From UBA6115 sp964629345 (GTDB taxonomy: Bacteria > Bacillota > Clostridia > Christensenellales > Aristaeellaceae): a stretch of 15,468 nt of DNA. Shown here in pieces: positions 1-7,369 of this stretch. The first letter of the stretch is position 1. Every line of letters begins with the position of its first letter. The position numbers were made by a program, and so were the translations under genes. The notes under the pieces are model-generated. The model did not search any database. It was not told the origin of the DNA and saw nothing but the letters and a program-made list of their open reading frames with translations. The stretch covers positions 1 to 15,468 of the forward strand of contig CAZVSG010000049.1 of NCBI GenBank assembly GCA_964629345.1, in the 5' to 3' direction.

Positions 1-59
1 TTGCGAGCAAGAAATACAGCAGACAGCCTAAAAACTGTTGACTTTTTATAGGAGACAGT

Positions 60-779
60 ATGCACATTCTGATCACCAATGATGACGGCGTCAACGCGCC
101 GGGGATCCTGACCCTGGCCAGGGCAGCCGCATCCGCCGGGCACTCCGTGGTGGTGGCAGCGCCAGCCGCCCAGCAAAGCGCGACAGGGCACAGGCTGACG
201 ATCAATGAATCCCTGATGGTTACTGAAATGCATCTTGACAGCAGGTTTGAGGCGTATGCCATCAGCAGCAGACCCTTTGATTTCTGTCTGTCGGGGATCA
301 ACGACGGGGTGAACCTGGGCACCGATCTGTTCTATTCCGGCACCGCCGCCGCCGCGCGTGAAGCGTCGATGCTGTATCTGCCCAGCATGGCCGTATCCAT
401 CCAGACCAAAGCGGATGAAGACATGCGCCTCATGCTGGCGGAACATGCGCTTCTGATCATGGACTATATCATGAAGCACCCCATGCCCAGGCTGACCTTC
501 TGCAATCTCAACGCGCCCAGTCTGCCCAGGGAGCAGGTGAAACCGGCCAAAATCGTTCCGCTCGCGCAGGGCTTCTACATAGATGATTATGTCGAGCGCG
601 TCAATCCAAGGGGGCAGCGTTACTATTGGATCGAGGACAAGGCTGAGATCGAATCGCCCGAGGACGGGACTGACGTCCAGCTGCTGAGGGCCGGCCACAT
701 GACGGTGACCTTTGTCGGCGGCTTTGTGGACAATAACAAGCTCTACTACCCGAAGCTTGAAGATGTCCTCAGGGATTGA
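60..779 (+). CDS. surE: 5'/3'-nucleotidase SurE, internally shortened
   Basis: Metal-dependent phosphatase acting on nucleoside 5'- and 3'-monophosphates, cytoplasmic. Visible family signatures are the N-terminal TNDDG (metal-binding D8, D9), APAAQQSATGH with S40, SGINDGVNLGTD with N81, YSGTAAAARE, and the C-terminal NPRGQRYYW and GTDVQLLRAGH. The start is supported by AGGAG at 50-54, five bases upstream of the ATG. Length is 239 residues against about 245-265 for the family. The shortfall appears to be one place: between AYAIS (about residue 69) and RPFDFCLSGIN, where relatives carry a GTPxDCV motif and following helix of about 15 residues. The reading frame is intact. It is first of four tightly packed genes; the next gene overlaps its end by 17 bases. 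Family assignment is secure, but activity is uncertain because of the missing segment. Confidence 0.95.
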   Translation: MHILITNDDGVNAPGILTLARAAASAGHSVVVAAPAAQQSATGHRLTINESLMVTEMHLDSRFEAYAISSRPFDFCLSGINDGVNLGTDLFYSGTAAAAREASMLYLPSMAVSIQTKADEDMRLMLAEHALLIMDYIMKHPMPRLTFCNLNAPSLPREQVKPAKIVPLAQGFYIDDYVERVNPRGQRYYWIEDKAEIESPEDGTDVQLLRAGHMTVTFVGGFVDNNKLYYPKLEDVLRD

Positions 780-2013
780 CGTCACCGTCGTCGGCGGGGG
801 CCCTTCGGGGATGACCGCCGCGGCGTTCGCCAAGGCCGCGGGGGCCAGGGTGCTGCTGCTTGAGCAGAATGAGAAGCTGGGGAAAAAGCTCTATATCACC
901 GGCAAAGGGCGATGCAACCTGAGCAACCTGTGCGAGCGCGAGGAGTTCCTGGAGAACGTGCCGCGCAATCCGCGCTTTCTGTATGCCGCGCTGGATTTCC
1001 TGCCGCCGCAGAAACTCCGGGACTGGCTGGACACGCTCGGATGCCCGAGCATCGTCGAACGGGGAAAGCGGGTGTTTCCGGCAAGTCAGAAGGCGTCAGA
1101 CGTGACCCGCGCGCTGTCAGGAACGCTGGAAAAGGAAGAGGTCCGGCTGAACGCAGGCGTTGACTCTCTGCTGACCCATGAAGGCCGCGTCAGGGGTGTC
1201 CATCTTTCATCAGGCGAGGACATTCCGGCATCAGCTGTCGTTCTGGCAACGGGAGGCGTATCCTATCCCCTGACCGGATCCCGCGGCGGCGGGCATCTGA
1301 TGGCATCCTCCGCCGGCCATCAGGTCAGCGAACTCTTCCCCTCCCTCACCGGCTTTGAGACGCTGGAGGATTGGCCGAGGTCCCTTCAGGGCCTATCGCT
1401 TATGAACGTCTCGCTGACAGCAAGGTGGCCTGACAGGGGACGCTTCTGCGAGCGCGGCGAGATGCTGTTCACCCATTACGGGATCTCCGGCCCTCTGGCA
1501 TTGACGCTGAGCAGCTACCTGTCAGGCCTGCCGCTTGAAAAGGCAGAGGCTTTCATCGACCTGAAGCCTGCGCTTGAGGAGACGGTGCTTGTCCGCAGGC
1601 TGGAATCAGACGCCGCGCAAAGCGGTAGGAAAGCGCTGCTGAGCCTGCTGCCTGAATACATGCCCTCCAGCCTCGCGGCGCTGTTCCCGCAGATCGCGGG
1701 AGTCCCCGGAAGCAAAACGCTCAGCCAGCTCAACGCCCGGGAAAGGGCAGGCATTGTGTTCATGATGAAGCACCTGCCCCTGCACTTCCGCAGCCTCCGG
1801 CCTTTTTCTGAAGCGGTCATCACCCGGGGCGGCGTGAACGTCAGGGAAGTGAACCCTTCCACGATGGGATCCCGTTTGGTGAAAGGGTTGTTTTTCGCGG
1901 GCGAGCTGCTGGATCTGGATGCGCTGACCGGAGGATTCAACCTGCAGATCGCATTTTCAACCGGCGCGCTTGCCGGGCACAGCGCGGCAAAAAGCGGGAT
2001 CAAATCATACTGA
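763..2013 (+). CDS. HI0933/BaiN-like FAD-dependent oxidoreductase
   Basis: Flavoprotein of the family annotated variously as HI0933-like, YhiN, BaiN or aminoacetone oxidase-like. The substrate cannot be read from sequence. The N-terminus has an FAD-binding Rossmann motif VVGGGPSG (residues 9-16) with the acidic E34 ending the second strand. The family-defining block GKKLYITGKGRCNLSN follows at residues 40-55. The C-terminus carries the matching FAD block, with TRGGVNVREVNPSTMGS and then GLFFAGELLDLDALTGGFN from about residue 375. The protein is 416 residues, normal for the family. The frame is open further upstream to 712, but the ATG at 763 starts directly before the Rossmann strand, so it is preferred. 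It overlaps the end of surE by 17 bases, and the exonuclease follows after 11 bases, consistent with one operon. Confidence 0.9.
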   Translation: MSSGIDVTVVGGGPSGMTAAAFAKAAGARVLLLEQNEKLGKKLYITGKGRCNLSNLCEREEFLENVPRNPRFLYAALDFLPPQKLRDWLDTLGCPSIVERGKRVFPASQKASDVTRALSGTLEKEEVRLNAGVDSLLTHEGRVRGVHLSSGEDIPASAVVLATGGVSYPLTGSRGGGHLMASSAGHQVSELFPSLTGFETLEDWPRSLQGLSLMNVSLTARWPDRGRFCERGEMLFTHYGISGPLALTLSSYLSGLPLEKAEAFIDLKPALEETVLVRRLESDAAQSGRKALLSLLPEYMPSSLAALFPQIAGVPGSKTLSQLNARERAGIVFMMKHLPLHFRSLRPFSEAVITRGGVNVREVNPSTMGSRLVKGLFFAGELLDLDALTGGFNLQIAFSTGALAGHSAAKSGIKSY

Positions 2014-2024
2014 CGGAGCATAAC

Positions 2025-2975
2025 GTGCACTACATCATCATGGACCTGGAATGGAACCAGCCCCTCTCACACCGAAGCGCGCAGTATCAGCGGTTCGGCA
2101 GCAAGCTGATCTTTGACATCATTCAGATCGGTGCGGTCAAACTGGATGAGGAGCGAAGGATGGTCGCCTCCTTCAACCAGTTCATCCAGCCGGGGTGCTA
2201 CCAGAAGCTGCATCCCCGTATTTCGCGCATCACCGGGATCACGCAGGAGGATCTGTGCGCGGCGCCGGGTTTTCCGGGCGCTTTCGGACGCTTCATCTCA
2301 TGGTGCGGGGATGATTTCGCGCTGGCGACATGGGGAAGCGATGACATCTCGGTCTTTCAGCAGAACCTTGACTTCTACCTGAACGACGGCAGCGCCGTTC
2401 CCCCGGTATATGACCTGCAGCGGCTGTTCGGGGATCTGGAAAGCGCCGGCAAGAACAGGGCGGGGCTTCAGAGCGCGATGAAGCGCTACGGCATCGCCGC
2501 CAGCATGGACCATCCCTTTCACAGCGCGGTCAGTGACGCGTATTATACCGCGCTGGTATTCCAGCGTTTCCCGAAGGCGAGCGAGGTGCTCAAGTATGAG
2601 CAGAAGGCCCGTGAGCTCGCCCCGGCCAAGGCTCAGAAAGGCGAGAAACTGGACGACCTGGGCGCTCCCAGCATCGGCCTTGCCCTGATGAGCCCCCAAG
2701 CCCTGCACCCCAGCTGCCCGGCCTGCGGAAAGCGCTTGACAGTGCCGGAAGGATATGCACCGATGCGGGACGGCACCTGGCGCGCGCTGGCGGACTGCCC
2801 TGAACACGGCCTGGTTTTCATTGATCTGGTGAACCAAGAGAGTGCCGGAGGCAGAAATCTCCTCAGGCGCCGGGCGCAGATCTGCGAACAGCAGAATCCA
2901 GCCTACGTCCGGACAAAGCATCTGCAGTGGGAAGCCAAGGTCGCCTCGCTCAGGCAGAAAGAGGTCTCCGCATGA
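2025..2975 (+). CDS. DEDDh-type 3'-5' exonuclease with C-terminal zinc-ribbon-like tail
   Basis: Exonuclease of the DnaQ/ERI-1/KapD-like superfamily (RNase T fold), likely degrading RNA or DNA 3' ends. Catalytic residues are visible: D7 and E9 in MDLEWNQ, an aspartate in WGSDD (D106 or D107), and the final pair H166 and D171 in HSAVSDAYY, which makes it the DEDDh subtype. After the roughly 185-residue domain is a charged linker, then CPAC (C231, C234) and CPEH (C258, H261), which could bind one zinc ion. The start is GTG at 2025 with GGAG at 2014-2017. An in-frame ATG at 2040 lies inside the first catalytic strand and is unlikely. It ends in a 4-base ATGA overlap with the nucleoside kinase, implying coupled translation. 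The substrate (RNA, DNA or small oligonucleotides) is not decidable from sequence; the neighbours suggest nucleotide recycling. Confidence 0.88.
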   Translation: MHYIIMDLEWNQPLSHRSAQYQRFGSKLIFDIIQIGAVKLDEERRMVASFNQFIQPGCYQKLHPRISRITGITQEDLCAAPGFPGAFGRFISWCGDDFALATWGSDDISVFQQNLDFYLNDGSAVPPVYDLQRLFGDLESAGKNRAGLQSAMKRYGIAASMDHPFHSAVSDAYYTALVFQRFPKASEVLKYEQKARELAPAKAQKGEKLDDLGAPSIGLALMSPQALHPSCPACGKRLTVPEGYAPMRDGTWRALADCPEHGLVFIDLVNQESAGGRNLLRRRAQICEQQNPAYVRTKHLQWEAKVASLRQKEVSA

Positions 2976-4618
2976 ACATCACAATCAACGGGAAGACGAT
3001 GTCCTTTCAGGCGCCGCAGAAGCTGAAAGCGATCGTGGAAGCGATGCTCCCCGAAAGAACAGACGAAGTGCTCGCTTGCTTCAACAACAGAACTGTGGTG
3101 GAGCTTGGCGCTGAGATCTATGAGTCGGCAGAGCTGTTCCCCATCACCTATGCCAACGAGGAAGGCCGACGGATCTATGAGCGCTCCCTGCGTTTCGTGC
3201 TGCTCATCGCCGCGCGCAGGCTGTTCCCCGACTATCAGGTGCGCATCGAGCATTCGATCGGACAGGGCGTGTATATCGAGCTGGACAGGATGCGGCTTTC
3301 ACAGGGCGACGTCGAGTCGCTTGAAATGATGATGCATGACATCGTCGCCGAAAACCTCCCCTTCACGCGCAGCCGCTGGAGCAAGGAGGAGGCGATCACC
3401 TATTTTCAGGATGAGGGCGACCTGGACAAAGCCAGGCTGCTCATGTACCGCCCCTACGATTTTTTTGATATCTACACCTGCGGGGGGATGTCAGAATACT
3501 TTTACGGCGCGATGCTGCCCTCTACCGGCATGCTGAATGCCTTTGCCCTCAGGGCATACGCGCCGGGCCTTGTGCTGCTGCTGCCGGACCGCACGAGGCC
3601 GGATCAAGTGGCGGATTTTGTCAGCCTTCCCAAGCATATGGCGGTCCTCGCCCAGTCCAACTACTGGTGCAAGGTGCTGAACTGCTCCACCGCGGCTGAC
3701 CTGAATGAACTGATCAAGCAGAATAAGCTGCGGGACTTCATCCGGGTCAACGAGGCCTTCCACAGCAAGTCCCTTGCCGGGATCGCCGAGGATATCACCA
3801 ACCGCGGCGCGCGGGCCATCTTCATTTCCGGCCCGTCCTCAAGCGGAAAGACCACCTTCGCCAACCGGCTGAGCATCCAGCTTCGTGTGAACGGTTTGAC
3901 CCCGCTTCTCATCTCCATGGATGACTTCTATTTTGACCGTGACAGCCTCCCGCTGGAGGAGGACGGACAGCCGGACCTTGAGGCACTCGACGCATTGGAC
4001 GTTCCCCTGCTGCAATCCTGCCTGAACAGCCTGCTTTCAGGTCAGGAGACCCTGCTGCCGCGGTTTGACTTCACCACGAAGAAACGGGCGGCGGAAGGCG
4101 TCCGGATCCGCATCGGGACGGACACGCCGCTGATCATCGAAGGCATCCACGCCCTGAACCCCAGACTGCATGAACCCTTTGAGAAGAGCATGATGTGCTG
4201 TATCTATATCAGTCAGCTGACCACCCTGAACCTCGACTGGCATAACCGCATCCGCACGACGGATGCCAGGCTGCTGCGGCGCATCGTCCGGGATTATCAG
4301 TTCCGGGCGACCCCGCCTGAAAAAACGCTGGCCATGTGGGACAAGGTGCGCAAAGGCGAAGAGAAATGGGTCTTCCCCTTCCAGGAAAAGGCTGACATCG
4401 TGTTCAACTCAGCCCTGCACTACGAACTGCCCATCCTCAAGACCATCGCCTATACCATGCTCAAATCGGTTCCCAAAACCGATCCGCACTACATCAAGTG
4501 CAGCCGGATCCTCAAGATCCTCAACTATATGCTCCCGGTGCCGGAAGAAGTGTTCAACGAGATACCGCCGCTGAGCATCCTGCGCGAGTTCATCGGCGGC
4601 AATACGCTGTACACATGA
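2972..4618 (+). CDS. Uridine kinase-like nucleoside kinase with N-terminal ThrRS-like region
   Basis: P-loop kinase of the uridine kinase/phosphoribulokinase superfamily, expected to phosphorylate a nucleoside with ATP or GTP. The C-terminal half has the Walker A GPSSSGKTT (residues 287-295), then ISMDDFYFDRDSLP (about 314-327), typical of uridine kinases, and IIEGIHALNP. The N-terminal 280 residues are not kinase: MNITINGKTMSF resembles a TGS-type beta-grasp start, and the HSIGQGVYIEL region resembles the second additional domain of threonyl-tRNA synthetase. Such fusions are common in Clostridia, where they are annotated as nucleoside kinase. It is 548 residues. The start is ATG 2972, within an ATGA overlap with the exonuclease stop and behind GAGG at 2961-2964; the longer open frame from 2927 is not needed. 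It is last in the operon, with a hairpin terminator just downstream. The preferred nucleoside is unknown. Confidence 0.88.
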   Translation: MNITINGKTMSFQAPQKLKAIVEAMLPERTDEVLACFNNRTVVELGAEIYESAELFPITYANEEGRRIYERSLRFVLLIAARRLFPDYQVRIEHSIGQGVYIELDRMRLSQGDVESLEMMMHDIVAENLPFTRSRWSKEEAITYFQDEGDLDKARLLMYRPYDFFDIYTCGGMSEYFYGAMLPSTGMLNAFALRAYAPGLVLLLPDRTRPDQVADFVSLPKHMAVLAQSNYWCKVLNCSTAADLNELIKQNKLRDFIRVNEAFHSKSLAGIAEDITNRGARAIFISGPSSSGKTTFANRLSIQLRVNGLTPLLISMDDFYFDRDSLPLEEDGQPDLEALDALDVPLLQSCLNSLLSGQETLLPRFDFTTKKRAAEGVRIRIGTDTPLIIEGIHALNPRLHEPFEKSMMCCIYISQLTTLNLDWHNRIRTTDARLLRRIVRDYQFRATPPEKTLAMWDKVRKGEEKWVFPFQEKADIVFNSALHYELPILKTIAYTMLKSVPKTDPHYIKCSRILKILNYMLPVPEEVFNEIPPLSILREFIGGNTLYT

Positions 4619-4625
4619 CTGAATG

Positions 4626-4659
4626 GGCAAAACGCGCAGACTGCCTCTGCGTTTTTGCC
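4626..4659. terminator. Bidirectional rho-independent terminator between convergent genes
   Basis: An inner stem CGCAGA (4635-4640) pairs with TCTGCG (4646-4651) around a 5-base loop and is followed by TTTTT at 4652-4656. An outer GGCAAAA (4626-4632) pairs with TTTTGCC (4653-4659), so the opposite strand also ends its stem in a T run. It lies in the 55 bases between the kinase stop (4618) and the minus-strand MgtC-like stop (4674) and can serve both. Confidence 0.8.
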
Positions 4660-4673
4660 GGATGCCGCAGGGA

Positions 4674-5393
4674 CTATACGTTCCTGGTGCGGACCGTCTG
4701 GATATCCGTATTCTCAGACAGCTGGCTGACCATGTCTGAGAAATGCAGGTTGGACGGCAGGTGGAGCGTGTACAGGTTCGTGTACACATTCTGCTCCGGC
4801 TTGTCCGCTTCTGGAACGTGTTCAATGTGGAAGTCGATGTCCAGCACTTTAATGCTGTTTTTCTGCAGGTAATCATTGATATAGGGCAGCGCGGCCGGCC
4901 GGTTGGTGAAGCGGATCTCGACCCTTTTGACCGTGTTCACACGGATCACCTGCTGCAGCCCGATCAGCACCATCATGATGAATCCGCAGATGATCAGGGC
5001 AAGCAGGTAGTAGCCAAAACCGATCATCAGGCCGAGGCAGGCGACGTTCCACAGGCTTGCCGCGGTGGTCAGGCCGGAAATCTTCTTCTGCGAGATAAAG
5101 ATCGTCCCCGCCCCCAGAAAACCGATGCCGGAGATGACCTGGGCAGAAATGCGGCCGATGGAAACGCTCACCATCCCTTCGCTGCCGAAGGTGAGGATCG
5201 ATTCTGTCAGCAGGCACTCCAGCACGGCTGCGAGCGCTGCGCCCAGGCAGACCAGGCTGTGCGTCCTCATCCCGGCGGGACGGTTTTTGTACTCCCGTTC
5301 GATCCCGATGATGCACCCGACCGTCACGGCGGCGAACAGCCGGATCAGCGCTTCATACCAGGTAAAGTCCCTTGCCTGAATCAATATTTCCAT
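4674..5393 (-). CDS. MgtC/SapB family membrane protein
   Basis: Integral membrane protein of the MgtC/SapB family, whose members are linked to magnesium limitation, acid or virulence adaptation and ATPase control; the molecular role is unsettled. Family motifs are clear: GIERE (residues 30-34), NRPAGMRTHSLV (37-48), SGIGFLGAGTI (88-98) and GLTTAASLW (107-115). About five hydrophobic segments fill residues 14-150. A soluble tail of about 80 residues follows, in the position where many homologues have an ACT-like regulatory domain. It is 239 residues, normal for the longer family members. It is transcribed alone on the minus strand, convergent with the nucleoside kinase operon and divergent from the ATP-grasp pair. 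The ribosome binding site is a pure G run: eight G, read as eight C at 5399-5406 on the plus strand, five bases before the start codon. Confidence 0.92.
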   Translation of the reverse strand: MEILIQARDFTWYEALIRLFAAVTVGCIIGIEREYKNRPAGMRTHSLVCLGAALAAVLECLLTESILTFGSEGMVSVSIGRISAQVISGIGFLGAGTIFISQKKISGLTTAASLWNVACLGLMIGFGYYLLALIICGFIMMVLIGLQQVIRVNTVKRVEIRFTNRPAALPYINDYLQKNSIKVLDIDFHIEHVPEADKPEQNVYTNLYTLHLPSNLHFSDMVSQLSENTDIQTVRTRNV

Positions 5394-5588
5394 ATCGACC
5401 CCCCCCTTGTACGGTATGCGTTCATATCCCTTTTATTATGCCGCATATTATCATGTTCATCGGACAAATGGAATGCCCTTGATCACTTTCCCAACGATAT
5501 TCTTCCAATCTGTACAGAAAGCGTTCCCGCAGGAACAGGTATTCTTTCAGTCCGCATCATGGTAAGATGGTCGCCCGGAGGGATCAAG
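5394..5588. other. Divergent intergenic region with small palindromes
   Basis: These 195 bases separate the divergent MgtC-like and ATP-grasp genes. The plus strand holds a perfect 10-base palindrome TCTGTACAGA (5509-5518) and a small dyad GTTCC/GGAAC (5523-5527 and 5532-5536). A GGAGGGA ribosome binding site at 5577-5583 serves the ATG at 5589. No promoter with good -35 and -10 boxes at 16-18 bp spacing was found in either direction. AT-rich stretches at 5430-5460 could hold the minus-strand -10 box. Confidence 0.45.
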
Positions 5589-6446
5589 ATGGAACAAGCC
5601 TGGCTGGTGGTCAATGCCTTCCTGCGCAGCGGTTCGTTCAGGGAGACGGAAAACGCGTTGCTTGCCGCGGCCCGGCGCGCGGGCCTTCGCATGCGCGTGA
5701 TGGCGAATGACGCCTTCATTTCCGCAGACTGCATGGACAGCAGACCTCCTGCCGCGCTGTTTTTTGACAAGGACATCCGTCTGGCACAGCGCATGGAGGC
5801 AGCCGGGATGCGCCTTTTCAACTCCGCCCGCGCGATCGCCGTCTGCGACGACAAGACCGCGACGGCGCTGGCGATCGCGGAAGCCGGGCTGCCGCAGCCT
5901 GAGACCATCCTCTGTCCGAAGACTTTTCCGGGCGTCGGATATCCGGACCCCCGTTTCCTGGACGGGGTCATCGACAGACTCGGCTTCCCCATGGTGGTCA
6001 AGGAGGGGCACGGCTCATTCGGAAACCAGGTGTATCTGTCAAGTGACAGGGACGATCTTCTTCGGCTGCTGAAGGAGACTGACGGTAAGCCCCTTCTGTT
6101 CCAGCGCTTCATCAGCGAATCCGCGGGGCATGACCTCAGGGTCTATGTGGTCGGCGGCGCAGTGGCCGCGGCGATCAGGCGGGAGAACCGGAAAGGGGAT
6201 TTCCGCGCCAATATCGAACATGGCGGCACAGCCAGCGCCCACGTTCCCACAAGGGATCAAGCATCTCTGGCTGTGGCGGCATGCCGTGCCTGCGGCGCTG
6301 ATTTCGCGGGTGTCGACCTGCTGGTCTCCCATCACGGCCCGCTCGTCTGTGAAGTCAACTCAAACGCGCATTTCCTCGGACTGACAGCCGCCACCGGTAT
6401 CAACCCGGCCGATCATATCGTCAGTCTTGTGAGAAACAGCCTGTGA
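5589..6446 (+). CDS. RimK-like ATP-grasp ligase (first of a pair)
   Basis: ATP-dependent carboxylate-amine ligase of the RimK-type ATP-grasp superfamily. Such enzymes join an amino acid, often glutamate, to a carboxylate through an acyl-phosphate. The substrate is not recognisable. The N-terminal preATP-grasp region (1-95) ends in CDDKTATALAIAEAGLPQP, the usual entry to the ATP-grasp fold. ATP binding is by K138 and the loop GHGSFGNQVY (140-149). RimK hallmarks follow: HDLRVYVVGG (181-190), DFRANIEHGG (204-213), GVDLL with D242, and the metal-binding CEVNSN with E255 and N257. All expected catalytic groups are present. The protein is 285 residues. The frame stays open far upstream (from 4743), but that part is antisense to the MgtC-like gene. 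ATG 5589 with GGAGGGA five bases upstream is the clear start. Its stop overlaps the second ligase by four bases. Confidence 0.88.
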   Translation: MEQAWLVVNAFLRSGSFRETENALLAAARRAGLRMRVMANDAFISADCMDSRPPAALFFDKDIRLAQRMEAAGMRLFNSARAIAVCDDKTATALAIAEAGLPQPETILCPKTFPGVGYPDPRFLDGVIDRLGFPMVVKEGHGSFGNQVYLSSDRDDLLRLLKETDGKPLLFQRFISESAGHDLRVYVVGGAVAAAIRRENRKGDFRANIEHGGTASAHVPTRDQASLAVAACRACGADFAGVDLLVSHHGPLVCEVNSNAHFLGLTAATGINPADHIVSLVRNSL

Positions 6447-7279
6447 AAACGATTTGGCTCGTCTATGAACGGAACAACGTGGAGCGAAACCGATTCTTCA
6501 TCGACCGGTGGTTTGACGCCGCCCGGGTGAGGGGCATCGGGATCAGCCTGGTGATGGAAGATGAGATCCGCTGCGGCATGAGGGAGGATAAGCCAATCAT
6601 CGTTCACCGTGACGGCCATCCCCTGCCCATGGCGGCGGTGATGCGGCTGAACAGGCCCCTGATGACAGCGCATTTTGAACATGCAGGCATCCCCTGCTTC
6701 AATAACGGGCGCGTCGCCCGGATCTGCAACGACAAGCGGCTGACCCACCAGGCGGTATCCGGCCTTGCGCCCATGATGGATACCGTGTTTTTGACCGGGC
6801 AGGAGGAGGACCCTCCCTTCCCCTATCCTTTCGTTTTAAAGAGCGCACAGGGCTGCGGCGGCCGTCAGGTCTATCTGGTGAGCGGCCTGGAATCCTTCCG
6901 CTCCGCGCTTGAGGCGATCCGTCCGGACGGCGCGCTGGCCCAGGTCATGTGCGACATGCCGGGTAAAGATGTGCGCGTTTATGTCCTTGGCAACCGGATC
7001 AGAAAAGTCATGCTTCGGTTTTCATCCGTTGATTTCCGCAGCAATATCGGCCGGGGCGGCAGTTTCTCGCCGTATGAACTGACGGCGGACGAGCGGAAAA
7101 TGGTGCAGGACATCATGGCGCTGTTTGATTTTGGCCTGGCAGGGATCGACTTCATCTTCCACCGGGGCAGGCTCGTTTTCAACGAGATCGAGGACGCGGT
7201 GGGGACGCGGATGCTGTACGCAAACGGCATTGACATCGTCAGCGAGTACCTCGGCCTCATCCTTGACCGTCTGGGCTGA
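6443..7279 (+). CDS. RimK-like ATP-grasp ligase (second of a pair, divergent metal motif)
   Basis: Second ATP-grasp protein, related to its upstream neighbour but clearly diverged. It begins with GTG inside a 4-base GTGA overlap, so the two are probably translated together in similar amounts. CNDKRLTHQAV (95-105) leads into the ATP-grasp fold. The ATP-binding lysine is K133, with the loop QGCGGRQVYLV (136-146). The RimK-like blocks KDVRVYVLGN (175-184), DFRSNIGRGG (197-206) and GIDFIF (234-239) are kept. At the place of the usual E-x-N metal ligands it has NEIEDAVGTRM, giving E248-I-E250, so asparagine is replaced by glutamate. It may therefore have different metal handling or a specialised substrate, or form a heteromer with the first enzyme. 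It is 278 residues. The substrate is unknown. Confidence 0.85.
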   Translation: MKTIWLVYERNNVERNRFFIDRWFDAARVRGIGISLVMEDEIRCGMREDKPIIVHRDGHPLPMAAVMRLNRPLMTAHFEHAGIPCFNNGRVARICNDKRLTHQAVSGLAPMMDTVFLTGQEEDPPFPYPFVLKSAQGCGGRQVYLVSGLESFRSALEAIRPDGALAQVMCDMPGKDVRVYVLGNRIRKVMLRFSSVDFRSNIGRGGSFSPYELTADERKMVQDIMALFDFGLAGIDFIFHRGRLVFNEIEDAVGTRMLYANGIDIVSEYLGLILDRLG

Positions 7280-7312
7280 ATCAGCATAGGTCCCGCGGCG
7301 GGATCCGTCAAC

Positions 7313-7341
7313 TTGATAACAGGCTTTCCATGGTTTATACT
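7313..7341 (+). promoter_or_regulatory. SigA-type promoter for the Smr-CotH operon
   Basis: TTGATA (7313-7318) and TATACT (7336-7341) each match five of six consensus bases and are exactly 17 bases apart. Transcription would begin near 7348. This rules out start codons upstream for the Smr gene and marks a new transcription unit after the ATP-grasp pair. A GC-rich dyad (7289-7306, GGTCCC/GGGATCC with one bulge) sits just upstream of the -35 box. Confidence 0.8.
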
Positions 7342-7369
7342 AATGTCGTTTTCAGGCGGGGTGAAGCAG

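Noticed and set aside
38..43. TTGACT as a -35 box for surE
   Set aside because: A matching -10 box would fall inside the surE coding region; the real promoter probably lies left of the window.
1515..2030. 171-codon open frame on the minus strand
   Set aside because: Antisense to the conserved C-terminal FAD block of the flavoprotein; composition typical of a shadow frame.
4743..5588. Long upstream extension of the first ATP-grasp frame
   Set aside because: It is antisense to the well-supported MgtC-like gene, has low-complexity composition rich in D, H, Q and R, and the true start at 5589 has a strong ribosome binding site.
7289..7306. GC-rich dyad after the second ATP-grasp gene as a terminator
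   Set aside because: The stem is short with a bulge and no T run follows; it abuts a -35 box, so an operator is as likely.
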